The notes: generated by a model from the letters alone, not told the origin. Shown: positions 1 through 10,516, numbered from the stretch's first letter. The stretch: DNA of 64,000 bases from Porphyromonas gingivicanis JCM 15907 (GCF_000614585.1 NZ_BAKX01000005.1:62001-126000), one strand, 5' to 3'. Translations and numbers: made by a program.

Positions 1-570
1 CAGCAGAAACTGCTTTGTCTGTACGCTTGCTACGTCCCAATCCCCAACATTGTTTATTCTTATGGTCGTAAGCCAACTCATAGATTGTAGGCCAATTTTG
101 AGACTCTGGAGATTCGTACACATACTGTCTGATAGTTTTTATCTCTCCCGTATTAGTATCTATTTCCACAAAAGCATGTGGAAGGACCTGATGGGTATAG
201 AGGGTTACAATGTATCCGATATACTTATCTCCAGTATAAGTCCCTCCATGGAGTACCTTGATTTTGAATTCGTTTTTCTCTGCTATAGGACCAAGGCGTT
301 CTATATCTAATGTCTTTGTAGAGTAAAAACGCACTACACTCGGATAGGCAACTCCGTCTTTGAGTGTTGTCCCGAAAAATAGTACGCCTTTTTTTGCACT
401 GCTCCCATCATCCAAACGAAGTTGAGGTCTGGATCTTTGGGCGCAGTACTACTCTTTTCTGTCAATGCAGGGTAGGTACCTTGCTGAGGCATACTCCCCT
501 CTTTTTGAGCAAAGAGAAGACTAAACGAGGCACCTAACAAAGACAAACAAAGTAAAATCTTCTTTTTCAT
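1..570 (-). CDS. Exported protein of unknown function, 3' end beyond window, one apparent frameshift
   Basis: The start is the ATG at 568-570. It opens with a clear signal peptide (MKKKILLCLSLLGASFSLLFA) followed by a short polar linker. After residue 50 the frame breaks at a run of seven T on the + strand (389-395). Restoring an eighth base gives a continuous frame to the window edge, including VQKKGVLFFGTTLKDG and later FVEIDTNTGEIKTIRQYVYE and YELAYDHKNKQCWGLGRS. The alternating 'compare, then summarise' strand pattern suggests a beta-propeller-like secreted protein, but I do not recognise the family. The C-terminus is cut by the window, so a sorting domain cannot be judged. Confidence 0.6.
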
Positions 571-1007
571 CTTGTTCTATCGTTACTAAAAATTAAACAT
601 ATTTATCCACTCACTGAAGTTTTGCACTCTACCGTGTGTCATTACGACAGTGATTATACAATGTCGTCGAAAGGAGTTTGACCATTGCACAAGACACTTG
701 CAGTGTATGTACACTGTCGGTCTCAGAAAGCTCTATTATTAAGTCTTTCCGATCATCAAAGATTATCATTTCTCTCTACCGTCTTCACAAGGATTACTCC
801 TTCGGGAGAGAAGATTTTGAGAAGTGTATTGCAAAAAAACTTCCCCTTTTCCACATAATATATCGCTATACGCCCATCTAAAACAAAGGTAGCAAAAAGA
901 ATGATAATAAGAGAATGGATAGCAAGTCTTCTTCTGTTCATTCTCTTCAAACTATTGTTTTTGTCAAATTATTTGCTACCTTTGCACTTGGATTTGAAAT
1001 ATCTTAT
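571..1007. other. Intergenic region without a supported gene
   Basis: 437 bases between the divergent exported protein and tRNA-Gly. Short ORFs here lack family features and overlap each other on both strands. A TACCTTTG element lies on the minus strand at 884-891 and could serve the exported-protein gene. The tRNA-Gly promoter occupies the right end. Nothing else is evident. Confidence 0.5.
953..984 (+). promoter_or_regulatory. Promoter of tRNA-Gly
   Basis: TATTG at 953-957 and TACCTTTG at 977-984 are separated by 19 nt. This matches the Bacteroidota primary-sigma pattern (TTG about -33, TAnnTTTG about -7). The tRNA 5' end is 23 nt further on. Confidence 0.6.
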
Positions 1008-1080
1008 GCGGAAATAGCTCAGTTGGTAGAGCATAACCTTGCCAAGGTTAGGGTCGCGAGTTCGAGTCTCGTTTTCCGCT
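1008..1080 (+). tRNA. tRNA-Gly (anticodon GCC)
   Basis: A full cloverleaf can be drawn. The 7-bp acceptor stem pairs GCGGAAA with TTTCCGC. The D arm includes AGCTC and GAGC. The anticodon loop TTGCCAA is closed by a 5-bp stem and carries GCC, and the T arm contains GTTCGAGTC. No CCA is encoded, so the cca product nearby would be needed to add it. Confidence 0.95.
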
Positions 1081-1797
1081 CTCGGGTTTGGCTCTCCTAT
1101 CTTATCATTAGATGGGGGAGTTTTTTTGTCAAATAGAGTTTCTACATACAAGTATAGAGAACCTGTCCCTCTTGCTCGCTCAATAGTTCTGAAGAAAAAA
1201 TATTGAAAAAGAATCTCTTGTTGGCTATTACCTCCTCTTATACTATCGGGAATGATTTCTCCACGATGTAGCCTTATCTTAACCCCCTCTATTTCTATCT
1301 TTCATAACCATTATAGCTTTTCATCGTAACCCTTAACCCTTTTGAGCAAAAAGGTCTGTGCTAAGTCTCGAAAGGATTAACCCTTTGTTTTTCCTCCTAC
1401 AATGGGAACTGTTGTACACTGCCCTATTTAGCGCATTACTGCCTGCATACAGGCTGGTTATCTACTTGTGTATACTCTCTTTCTTATCATTATCAGTGAT
1501 TTATAGTTATGGTTAATTGCAAAGTCTCATAAAAGTTCACGCAATCGCCTCAAGGCAAAGGAAACACTCACAAATACCTAACCCGAACAAAACATCGGCG
1601 ACAACTATAACGAACAGATAGCAAATAAAGCCTCTAAAAGCTATTTCAACAACTCTTTAGATTGTTCTTGCAGGGTTATCCCCACCTTCTGTATTTTCAT
1701 CGTACTATCCCCTACAAGCCAAAAGGAGAGAGGTTTTCTCTAAGAGAAAAAGCCTAATTTTGTTACCATAATATTGAAATAACTCCGTTTCCTTAAT
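1081..1797. other. Long intergenic region holding an AT-rich repeat element
   Basis: 717 bases with no supportable ORF. It contains one copy of the dispersed intergenic element on the minus strand (1302-1387) and a TAATTTTG -7-like element at 1755-1762 that probably drives cca. The remainder is AT-rich and featureless to me. Confidence 0.5.
1302..1387 (-). repeat. Dispersed intergenic element, copy A
   Basis: Read on the minus strand, this contains AAAGGGTTAAT, then AAAAGGGTTAAGGGTTA, then AAAGCTATAATGGTTAT. These are the same modules seen at 6.6, 17.5, 32.1 and 38.3 kb. Part of it (ACCCTTTTGAGCAAAAAGGT on the + strand) can form a short hairpin. Confidence 0.5.
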
Positions 1798-3233
1798 ATG
1801 TTGGATGAGAAAAGTTTAGCACAAGCCATCAATACACCTCTATTTCACCTCATCGGAGAGGCTGCTGACGAATTGGGAGTTGAAGCCTATGTGGTGGGGG
1901 GGTATGTACGAGACCTAATACTGAATCGTCCCTCCTACGATATTGATGTGGTTTCAGTGGGGAGAGGGATTGACCTTGCTCGTGCTTTCGCCAAAAAGTG
2001 GGGCAGAGGAGCGCACCTTTCCGTATTTGCCAACTTTGGTACTGCACAGGTCAAGAAAGGAGGTAAAGAAATTGAGTTTGTCGGGGCAAGAAAAGAAAGC
2101 TATCGTAAGGATAGCCGTAAACCCATTGTAGAAGACGGCACACTTGAAGAAGATCAAGAGCGTAGAGACTTTACTATAAATGCTATGGCTCTCTGTCTAA
2201 ATAAAGAACGCTATGGAGAGCTGGTAGACCCTTTCTATGGCATTGAAGATTTGGAAGACTGCCTCCTGCGCACCCCCTTAGACCCCAGCATCACGTTCAG
2301 CGATGACCCGCTGCGTATGCTACGTGCTATTCGCTTTGCGGCACAATTGGGCTTTTTCCTCCACGAAGAAACTTTTGAGGCTATCGAACATAATGTAGAG
2401 CGTATTTCCATCGTATCTGGCGAGCGTATTATGATTGAATTGAATAAAATCATGGCGTCTCCACGACCCTCCATAGGGTTGGAACTTTTAGAGCAAACGG
2501 GGCTTATGAAAGTAATTCTACCAGAGTTACTGGCTCTAAAAGGAGCAGAAACGAAAGATGGTATCGGACATAAAGACAATCTGACGCACACCTACCGAGT
2601 AGTGGATAATCTTGCTATGAAGAGTGACCACCTATACTTACGGTGGGCAGCTCTCTTGCACGACATTGCCAAGCCTATAACGAAACGTTTTGACCCTAAA
2701 TTGGGCTGGACTTTTCACAATCACAATATCGTGGGGGCAAAGATGGTTCCTCGTATTTTCAAACGTCTTAAACTCCCTATGGATGGCAACATGAAGTACG
2801 TCGCTAAAATGGTAGACCTCCATATGCGCCCTTCTACGCTGGTAGATGAGGGAGTGAGCGACTCTGCCATACGACGCTTACTATTCGAGCTGGCGATGAT
2901 ATAGATGATTTGATGCTATTGGTAGAGGCTGATATTACGAGCAAAAACCCTCAACGAGTAAAGCGTTATTTAGATAATTATGTTATAGTACGCCGAAAAT
3001 TGAAAGAAATTGAAGAGAAAGATCGCATCCGCAACTTCCAACCTCCTATATCCGGAGAGGAGATCATGGAACTTTTTGCTCTCCCCCCCTCACGCATTGT
3101 GGGTACACTTAAAGAGTCTATCAAAAATGCCATCTTGGATGGTGTTATTCCCAACGAATATGAAGCAGCCTTCCAATATCTCAAAGATAAGGCAAGTAGT
3201 ATGGGGCTTGCTTGTAAGGATACCCAAAAGTGA
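1798..3233 (+). CDS. cca: CCA-adding tRNA nucleotidyltransferase with HD domain (apparent frameshift)
   Basis: This enzyme adds or repairs the 3' CCA end of tRNAs in the cytoplasm. The N-terminal nucleotidyltransferase fold shows [19 protein letters not shown] (residues 34-52, catalytic Asp pair). [11 protein letters not shown] and the [12 protein letters not shown] segment, typical of the class II family, follow. The C-terminal half has an HD phosphohydrolase signature (LLHDIAKP). The frame breaks at 2892-2893, where GG should be GGG ([18 protein letters not shown] when restored). The corrected length is about 478 aa, normal for Bacteroidota. Because the gene is essential when tRNA genes lack CCA, as the ones here do, the break is almost surely a sequence error. 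Confidence 0.92.
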
Positions 3234-3305
3234 GTAAAAAGAGGTGAGCTTTTGACAGTTTTTTGTATATTAGCCCCCAAAAAACAACATATAATATCAA
3301 AAGTT

Positions 3306-4336
3306 ATGAGACACACAGAAGACCACAAACATCCTACCTCTTGTAGCTCTACCCATGAGCATGAGGCACACAAGCATTGCCACCATCACGAACATACTCA
3401 TGAGCATGGAGTGCATGAGCATCATCACCACCATGGGCATAGTCACATTTTAGGACATCACCATCATGGGGCAGAGGGCAATATCAAGATGGCTTTCTGG
3501 CTCAACTTGGCATTTGCGCTTTTTGAACTTATTGGAGGTTTTTTTACACAAAGTATAGCTATCCTTTCGGATGCTCTACACGACTTTGGCGATGCGCTTT
3601 CCTTAGGTGTGGCATGGTACCTACAACGATTGAGTGGCAAGGGGCGTGATGCGCGCTTTAGCTATGGCTACAAACGCTTTTCTCTCCTTGGAGCCCTCTT
3701 CATCTCCACAGTGTTGTTGGTCGGCTCTCTATTCGTTATCACAGCAGCCATACAAAGACTCTCTGATCCTGGTGAACCCAAGGCGGGGTGGATGATTGTT
3801 ATAGCTGTGGTGGGGCTTGCAGTCAATGGAGTAGCTGCACTACGAGTAAGCAAGGGAAGTAGCCTTAACGAGAGGGCTGTGATGCTACATCTATTGGAAG
3901 ACGTATTAGGTTGGGTCGCAGTACTTGTGGTAAGTATTGTAATGAATTTTGTAAACTTGCCTATCTTAGATCCTATCCTCTCAATTGCTATCTCCTGTTG
4001 GGTACTTTTCAATGTAGTTCGTACCCTATTGAGTACCTTCAAAGTTCTTCTTCAGGGAGTGCCTGCCAACATCTCTTTGCATGATATTGAGGGACGACTT
4101 ACTACCCTGCCCGAAGTCGTTTCTATGCATGACTTACACCTTTGGAGTGTAGATGCGAGTGGCACGTACTAACGATTCATGTGGTGTACAATACTACCCT
4201 CTGCAACTCTGCCCAAGAGGTTTTGGCTCTTAAAGAGCGTATTCGTCAAGAGATTACCGCCTGCGGAGTACAGCATGCTACCATAGAAATGGATGCTCCC
4301 GATACCGATTGCGGTATGACCTCTTGCTGTCAATAA
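3306..4336 (+). CDS. Cation diffusion facilitator (zinc/cadmium exporter) with His-rich N-terminus (apparent frameshift)
   Basis: CDF family metal/proton antiporter of the inner membrane. The ATG at 3306 is preferred over an upstream TTG. Residues 1-52 are extremely rich in His (HEHHHHHGHSH), as in ZitB/CzcD-type zinc exporters. Transmembrane segments follow, with the metal-site signature SDALHDFGDALSLG in TM2 and HLLEDVLGWVAVLV in TM5. The C-terminal cytoplasmic domain begins at LHDLHLWSVDG. The frame breaks at 4155, where GG is expected (VDGEWHVLTIHVV). The corrected length is 343 aa. The protein ends TDCGMTSCCQ, a Cys-containing tail that could also touch metal. Confidence 0.9.
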
Positions 4337-4347
4337 ATCTTACCTAT

Positions 4348-4917
4348 ATGACGCAATTACCTATCCCACAGGAAGAAGAGGAAGAGGTTTTCGACTTTGC
4401 CTCACATCGTTTCAACGCCAGCCACTACTCATTAGGGCGCGTCATCCCCTTCTTTCCGTGGGATGCCCTTTTTCGCCACCTCGATATGGAGGGCGAATAC
4501 CCAGCACTACTTTACACGAACGAGGAGGCAGAGCAGATTTTCGAGTCGCTCTCCGAAGCCCTCTCTTCGCTGGTTTTAGAGCCGAACATCGAACTAAGCA
4601 TTTCGCTGGACTATACAGAGGCGACTACCCCATCGGGGCAAGAGCAACTGATGGGTGTCCTACAAATTGAATGGGAGGATAGTAGCCGTTGGAGAGATGA
4701 ACTCTCTGACATTATGGAGTATGATAAACTGATGCCTTTCCTTATCGAAGCAGTGGTACGCCACATTATCTGCGAAGAGGGATACGGACAGCCTTTAACG
4801 CCTCAACTTGAGGAGTACACGGCTATGCAAGAGGGAGAGAAGTATCGTGTCAAAACTCTATATCATTTGCTCTCTCCCTATCTTGATTTTAAGATTAATG
4901 GAAGGGTAGAGTGTTAA
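4348..4917 (+). CDS. Protein of unknown function, acidic, about 189 aa
   Basis: The start is taken at the ATG at 4348 (MTQLPIPQEEEEEVFDF), 12 nt after the exporter stop, so it is probably co-transcribed with it. The protein is soluble, acidic and has no signal peptide. The predicted pattern is mixed alpha/beta with FPWDALFRHLDMEGEYPALL and a central LSISLDYTEA strand. I do not recognise the family and see no catalytic motif. It ends two bases before the convergent pirin gene. Confidence 0.7.
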   Translation: MTQLPIPQEEEEEVFDFASHRFNASHYSLGRVIPFFPWDALFRHLDMEGEYPALLYTNEEAEQIFESLSEALSSLVLEPNIELSISLDYTEATTPSGQEQLMGVLQIEWEDSSRWRDELSDIMEYDKLMPFLIEAVVRHIICEEGYGQPLTPQLEEYTAMQEGEKYRVKTLYHLLSPYLDFKINGRVEC

Positions 4918-4918
4918 A

Positions 4919-5796
4919 TCAATCTTCTAAATGGCCAAAACGTCCCTGATTAACATCATCAAAAGCCTGTAGTACCTCCTGTTTACTATTCATAACAAAA
5001 GGACCATAGGCTACAATCGGTTCATTTAGGGGCTCTCCACTCATTACAAGTACTATAGTATCAGGTTCAAGGGCTCGGAGGGTAAAAAGCTCACCCTCGT
5101 TTTCAAATTTGAGCAGATTATCGGTAGGCACATCGTACTCCTCTACCTTTATGCTGCCCTTCACAACCAGCAAAGCCGTATTGTAGTGGGCAGGAAAAGA
5201 GAACTCTACTTCGGCTCCCTCTTGCAGTTTAGCATTCATCAAATGAATAGGCGAGTGGGTTTTAGCTATCCCTTCTATACCTTGGAAAGAACCTGCGATA
5301 ACTTCCACAAACCCTCCTCCATTAGCGAGGGGTACTTTAGGAATATCTTTATTGGAAAGAGCTTGGTATCTGGGGGCTGACATTTTATCCTTTCGAGGCA
5401 AATTGGTCCAAAGTTGCACCATTTGAAAAGTACCTCCTCTTTGCGCCCATTCTTTGGCATGATACTCTTTGTGGAGAACTCCACGAGCAGCCGTCATCCA
5501 CTGCACATCTCCCCTTCCTATCACACCTCTATGCCCCGTGCTATCATGGTGTTCAACCATACCTTCGTAGGCAATGGTTACTGTTTCAAAACCTCTGTGG
5601 GGATGCACCCCAACTCCTCCAGGAACAGCGCTGGGAGGTACTTCCATCTTGGCATTATAATCCAAAAGGAGGAAAGGTCCATCTCCTGCATAGAGAGTCC
5701 ATAGACAGAAGGCACAAAGTTGTGTACCCGAAACCCATCTCCTACCCAATGAGAAGACTGTGGGTAAGTAACGAAAGCAATCTTCTTGTTTGTCAT
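4919..5796 (-). CDS. Pirin family protein (apparent frameshift)
   Basis: Bicupin pirin; some members act as quercetinases or as redox-sensing cofactors. The ATG at 5796 opens MTNKKIAFVTYPQSSHWVGDGFRVHNF. The frame breaks at 5685-5686 (GG for GGG on the coding strand). The corrected join gives MQGDGPFLLLDYNAKMEVPP, followed by the metal-site motifs GVHPHRGFETVTIAYEG and RGVLHKEYH, which supply the expected His and Glu ligands. The corrected length is 292 aa. It lies 70 bp downstream of a Crp/Fnr gene on the same strand and has its own TATTTTTG element (5827-5834) with a TTGTACAA palindrome at the probable transcription start. Confidence 0.9.
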
Positions 5797-5818
5797 AACA
5801 CTAATACTTTTGTTTTAA

Positions 5819-5834
5819 TTGTACAACAAAAATA
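5819..5834 (-). promoter_or_regulatory. Pirin promoter -7 element with TTGTACAA palindrome
   Basis: On the minus strand TATTTTTG (5834-5827) fits TAnnTTTG, and the perfect 8-bp palindrome TTGTACAA occupies 5819-5826, over the likely start site. The same palindrome lies upstream of the adjacent Crp/Fnr gene. That makes it a candidate operator for this regulator (inference). Confidence 0.4.
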
Positions 5835-5866
5835 GCTCGACAAAAGAAGGTGTACATTGATCTATA

Positions 5867-6472
5867 TTAAGAGTTTCGAGGGGGAGTATAGTGCCTCTCG
5901 GCAAGCTCCCGACGAATACGGCTCAAGCTCTCAGGAGTAATGCCGAGATAGGAAGCTATCATCAGTTGAGGTACGCGCGACATAATCTCCGGATAAGTTT
6001 GAGTAAAATAGAGGTAACGCTCTTCGGCAGAATCGCTTTGTAAAGAGGTTATGCGTCGTTGCAAGACTTGAATGTGTTCATAGAGAAGATTTTTAGTAAA
6101 GTTGTCAAAGGAAGAATCTTCTGCTATCAGGTGTTGAACTTCATCTTCATCTAAGAGGAGTATTCTGGAGGGTTCTATTGTCTCTATGAAATAGTCTGAT
6201 GGTTGATTAAAAAAGATGCTATTCACATTCATTAAAAACCAACCTTCGATGGCAAAATGCAACAGATGTTCTCGCCCCTTCTCATCTATAGAATACTCTC
6301 GAACAGCTCCTTGTTCTATAAAAAAACGATGTTTACAGAGCTGACCCGGAGTAAGTAGAAACTCGCCTTTTTTCGGCATTAACACCTTGCTACGCTTAAA
6401 CAATTGCTCCATTTGTTCGTTCGAGAGCTTAGTAGAGGAGCGTAAATATTCACTAAATAGGTATTCTTTCAT
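5867..6472 (-). CDS. Crp/Fnr family transcriptional regulator
   Basis: 201 aa with an N-terminal cyclic-nucleotide-binding-like beta-barrel (about residues 25-120) containing PKKGEFLLTPGQ and the strand FFIEQGAVREYSIDEKGREHLLHFAIEG. A dimerisation helix leads to a short C-terminal helix-turn-helix (MIASYLGITPESLSRIRREL). There are no Fnr-type Cys clusters and the cAMP-contact Arg/Glu are not clear, so the ligand is unknown. The nearest downstream gene is pirin, a common pairing in Bacteroidota. Spacing and the shared palindrome suggest it controls both itself and pirin. Confidence 0.88.
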   Translation of the reverse strand: MKEYLFSEYLRSSTKLSNEQMEQLFKRSKVLMPKKGEFLLTPGQLCKHRFFIEQGAVREYSIDEKGREHLLHFAIEGWFLMNVNSIFFNQPSDYFIETIEPSRILLLDEDEVQHLIAEDSSFDNFTKNLLYEHIQVLQRRITSLQSDSAEERYLYFTQTYPEIMSRVPQLMIASYLGITPESLSRIRRELAERHYTPPRNS

Positions 6473-6564
6473 CTCCTATCTTCTCATAATAATCCTATAA
6501 AGAACAAAGGTAAAGAAAGGAAACAAAGAAGAGACTCTTGCTTTACACTACACTCGCTACATTA

Positions 6565-6572
6565 TTGTACAA
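6565..6572. promoter_or_regulatory. TTGTACAA palindrome upstream of Crp/Fnr gene
   Basis: A perfect palindrome about 93 bp upstream of the regulator start codon and roughly 55-65 bp upstream of its probable -7 element (6505-6512, minus strand). It is identical to the palindrome at the pirin promoter, with the shared flank TTGTACAAC. Confidence 0.35.
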
Positions 6573-6586
6573 CGCTCTCTATTGAT

Positions 6587-6682
6587 AAAGGGTATAATGG
6601 TTAGAAGCAAAAAGATTAACCCTTTTGATCATTTGCACAGAGGGTTTTACCAATTTGCATTAATGGTTCTAATTACAATGGT
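6587..6682 (+). repeat. Dispersed intergenic element, copy B
   Basis: Contains AAAGGGTATAATGGTTA at the left, a reversed GGGTTAAT module (AAGATTAACCCTTTT), and a degenerate ATTAATGGTTCTAATTACAATGG at the right. It is the same family as the elements at 1.3, 17.5, 32.1 and 38.3 kb. Confidence 0.5.
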
Positions 6683-6864
6683 AGAAAACAATCTCTGCTC
6701 CCATCGTTCCCTTGAATCTTGGAAAAAGCAGTAAATTATTTTGGACAAGCCTTCTTTGGGTTAAAATATCGTACCTTTGCCTCATATAGGGCATAGGGTA
6801 TGACCCGACTACGTTAATGTAGCCTATATTTTAGATAAATTATTTCCATTATTATCTTCATCGT

Positions 6865-9500
6865 ATGAGCCGTAAGCCTCTCGTTTTAGCGCTCCTTTGG
6901 AGCCTTCTTTTTTTAGGGTTAAACCTCTCTTGTGGTCGTAACCACTTTATCAAAGATAAGGATATAAGAGAGCGTGTAACAGAAGACTTTCGTCAGAGAG
7001 ACTCTCTTTTGGGAGGGCAACTATCACAACAATTTCAGTTTGCTGAAGAAACTCCCACCCAAGAAGAACTCGAAGCCTTGGAGTTTCTCTACGCTTATAT
7101 GCCCCTGTCTGACATTATAGATTATAGCGCATATGATCATCTATATGATGTACGTGCTAGTTTTCAGGCTCGCAAGGAGTTACCTTGGGGCAAACTTGTA
7201 CCAGAAAGAGAGTTTTTACACTTCGTACTCCCTCAAAGAGTCAATAACGAAAATTTAGATGGAGCACGCCCTCTTTTCTATAAGGAGCTTAAAGAACGAG
7301 TAGAGGGACTTTCTATGCGTGAGGCTGCTCTGGAGGTAAACCATTGGTGTCATGAGTGGGTAACTTATGCTCCAGTGATGCTCGCACACGCTCTCCTCTG
7401 GCCACGAAACGTAATGCCTTAGGACGTTGTGGCGAGGAGTCTACCTTTACTGTTGCAGCCCTACGTGCAGTAGGTATTCCTGCTCGACAAGTTTATACCC
7501 CTCGTTGGGCACATACCGATGACAATCATGCTTGGGTAGAAGCATGGATTGAGGGTAAGTGGTATTTCTTAGGAGCTTGCGAGCCTGCTGCCGACTTAAA
7601 TATAGCTTGGTTTAACTCTTCCGTTGTACGTGCCATGTTGGTACATACGAAAGTATTCGGCTACTACGATGGTCCCGAAGAGGTGCTTGTCCGCACGCCC
7701 AACTACACTGAAATCAACTGTATAGATAACTACATAACCACTCGCAAAGCAGAAGTACGAGTAGTTGATCAAGAGGGGAATGCTGTGCCCAACGCCACCA
7801 TACGCTACTGTATATATAACTATTCGGAATTTTTCCCCGTGGCTAAATTAGAAAGCGATGCAGAGGGAGGAGCCTCTCTATCGGTTGGTTATGGAGATAT
7901 GCTCATCTGGGCAAGTAAGGGAGATAAAATGGGCTATGTACTCTCTAAATCTGACCAAAAAGAGCCTTTGACAATCACTCTTGGTGCTTTCGAAGAGTTA
8001 CCTATTGCAGCAGAGTTCTCTATTATTCCTCCAAAAGGAGAACCTCTACCCTCAACTGCTTCTGAAGAAGCTATTGCCTTCAATGACAAACGACTTGCAG
8101 AGGAGGACTCTATACGAAAAGCTTATGAAGCAACCTTTGCTCTTAGCGATGAACAGCGTGCCACCTGTGCCACTTGGGGATTGCCCCAAAAAGAGTTGGA
8201 TGCACTCTTCTCTACGGCAAGAGCTAATGCGCAGACCCTTTACGACTTTTTGTCTCAAGAGGGGAATAAGGAGTTAGCCTTTGCTTTCTTACAAACACTC
8301 GGCACCAAAGATTTAAGCGATATAAAGCCAGCCCTACTACGGGAGTTTTTTGAACAAGTACCACAAGGGGCTACCTCTTTCGAGCTACAATATCTCTACA
8401 ATCCTCGTATTCAATATGAAGAGCTGTCGCATTGGCAAAAGGCATTGGCACTCTTCGATGGAGTACCCAGTGATCCTCAAACAATCTTCGATGTTTTGGT
8501 CCAAAAAGTAGTGGTAGAAGAGAAACAGAATACCAATGGGGCACCGATCTCTCCTGCAGGAGTCCTCGCCTTGGGATATTCAGACACACGCTCTCTAAAG
8601 ATAGCCTATGTAGCAGCACTGCGTACTAAGGGTATCCCTGCGCGTATCAATCCCACTACAAGAGCAGTCGAATACTCTCTCGATAAGGGAGCTAATTGGC
8701 ATAGAGTAGACTTCGAAACACAGAGTATTACCCTACCTAAAAAGGGGAAACTTGACCTTATGCGTCATACGGACACGACTATTGAACCGAAGTATTATAG
8801 CCATTTTTCTGTGGCGCGGGTAGACAATACTACATCATTCCCTACTACTATTTATTATGACGAAGAGGGTGCTACCGAACTAAGCAACCTTTTTGCCCAG
8901 CCACGAGAAGTAGAGGAGGGTAACTACTTGGTTGTTTCGGGTACTCGCATGGCTTCGGGTACGGTATTGGCACATATAGAAACTTTGAAAATCGCCGAAA
9001 AAGAGACCACAAAGCATACTGTAAAAATACCCTCTGATCCCGATGATGTATCGGTTATCGGTTCTATAAATGCCGAAGCGACCTACCTCTCTGTACCCTC
9101 TATGGAGCCTACCTCTATCATATCAACAACGGGGAGAGGCTATTTTGTATTGGCTATTCTCAAACGAGGTACAGAACCGACTAACCATGCGCTTAAAGAT
9201 TTGGAGCGTGTGCAGGCACAACTTAATGCTTGGGGACGCCCTTTCTTGCTCCTCTTCTCCAACGAAAGCGAGTACAACGGATACAAAGCAGAAGAGTTCC
9301 CCGCGCTACCTAATTTATTAAGCTACGGTATAGATGCTAATGGAGCTATCGAAAAGATGGTTCGAGAGGCTGTGAATAGTACTTCTAAAGACCTACCTTT
9401 AGTCGTTGTAGCTGATTCTTTCGGGCGCGTTGTGTTTGTTCGACAGGGCTATACCATCAGTTTAGGCGAGCAAATCCTCTCTATTCTACCTAAGTTGTAA
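6865..9500 (+). CDS. Transglutaminase-like lipoprotein (apparent frameshift)
   Basis: A lipoprotein signal ends in LNLSC (Cys at about residue 23), so the protein is exported and lipidated. The transglutaminase-like core spans about residues 150-260. It contains the catalytic Cys in ALGRCGEESTF and the His in DDNHAWVEAW. The domain is followed by a WYFLGACEP segment, a carboxypeptidase-regulatory-like beta domain (EVRVVDQEGNAVPNATIRY) and a long C-terminal region. The frame breaks near 7374, where one A or G is missing between TAP and DARTRSPLATKRNALG. The corrected length is 878 aa. In Bacteroidota such proteins are probably peptidases or peptide-processing enzymes of the envelope, but the substrate is unknown. 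A TACCTTTG element lies 86 bp upstream. Confidence 0.85.
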
Positions 9501-9526
9501 GCCTAATTTTTCACTTTCAAAGATAG

Positions 9527-10516
9527 ATGCTTTCTATGCGTTCTGTTATAGCAGTGGTTGCGGGTGGATATTCGGGAGAATACGAAGTTTCTCTACGTAG
9601 TGCCGCCAACATTATGCGTTCGATAGACCAAGCCCTCTTCGAACCCTACTTAGTATTGATAGGCAAAAAGGCTTGGCAAGTACGAATAGGGGATAGCTAT
9701 TACCCCATAGATAAGAATGACTTCTCTTTTGAAGAAGAGGGGGTAAAACGTCGCTTCTCTTACGCCTTTATAACACTACATGGTACTCCGGGAGAAAATG
9801 GACTTTTGCAAGGGTATCTGGATATGTTGCAAATACCCTACAACACAGGAGGGGTACTCACCGAAGCTCTTACCTTCGATAAATATTGTTGCAATCGTTA
9901 CCTCTCTACTTTTGGCATTCGTACAGCTCAATCTGTACGTCTATTGGCGAGAGAAGTGTACGATATAGAGTCCATTGCCCGAGAGATTACACTACCCTGC
10001 TTTGTTAAACCCAATGTAGGAGGTTCCAGTATAGCCACCAGTAAGGTAACAGATAAAGAACAGCTTCAGCCAGCTATAGAGCGAGCCTTTCAAGAGGCCC
10101 CTGAAGTCATGGTAGAGCGTATGATAGTAGGCACGGAAGTAACTTGTGGATGTTATATAGTCGGAGGAATTGCCCATGCCCTTCCTGTTACAGAAGTAGT
10201 AGTACACGATGTAGAGTTTTTCGACTACGAAGCAAAGTATTTGGGCAAAAGTGATGAGATAACGCCAGCTCGTATTCCTGATGAACAAACTCAGCAAATA
10301 CAACAACTTACCAAAGATATAGCACGCTATATCCAAGCTAATGGTATCATTCGTGTCGATTATATTATCGAAGCAGATGGTAGACCGACCCTCTTAGAGG
10401 TAAATACAACTCCGGGTATGACCGATGCCAGTTTTATACCACAACAGGTACGAGCTGCCCAAATGGAGCTGAGCAACCTTTTTACAGAAATTATTCAAGA
10501 TAAACTTCAGAAATGA
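9527..10516 (+). CDS. ddl: D-alanine--D-alanine ligase
   Basis: An ATP-grasp enzyme that makes the D-Ala-D-Ala dipeptide for peptidoglycan in the cytoplasm. It has GGYSGEYEVSLRSA near the start, TLHGTPGENGLLQGYLD, FVKPNVGGSSIATSKV (ATP-grasp lid region) and the magnesium-binding LEVNTTPGMTDASFIP near the C-terminus. 329 aa is typical. The start may be the ATG at 9527 or at 9536. The stop overlaps the next start (ATGA at 10513), so translation of the two is likely coupled. Confidence 0.96.
   Translation: MLSMRSVIAVVAGGYSGEYEVSLRSAANIMRSIDQALFEPYLVLIGKKAWQVRIGDSYYPIDKNDFSFEEEGVKRRFSYAFITLHGTPGENGLLQGYLDMLQIPYNTGGVLTEALTFDKYCCNRYLSTFGIRTAQSVRLLAREVYDIESIAREITLPCFVKPNVGGSSIATSKVTDKEQLQPAIERAFQEAPEVMVERMIVGTEVTCGCYIVGGIAHALPVTEVVVHDVEFFDYEAKYLGKSDEITPARIPDEQTQQIQQLTKDIARYIQANGIIRVDYIIEADGRPTLLEVNTTPGMTDASFIPQQVRAAQMELSNLFTEIIQDKLQK

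Larger units (their letters stand above)
6473..6864. other. Divergent intergenic region with regulatory sites
   Basis: 392 bases between the Crp/Fnr gene (-) and the lipoprotein gene (+). It holds a minus-strand TACCTTTG element (6505-6512), a TTGTACAA palindrome (6565-6572), a copy of the dispersed intergenic element (6587-6682) and a plus-strand TACCTTTG element (6772-6779). I see no ORF. Confidence 0.5.

Noticed and set aside
50-310. Plus-strand ORF at the left edge
   Set aside because: It lies opposite the exported-protein gene, whose restored frame is continuous and begins with a real signal peptide.
915-1136. ORF running through tRNA-Gly
   Set aside because: It contains the complete tRNA gene, and the peptide has no coding support.
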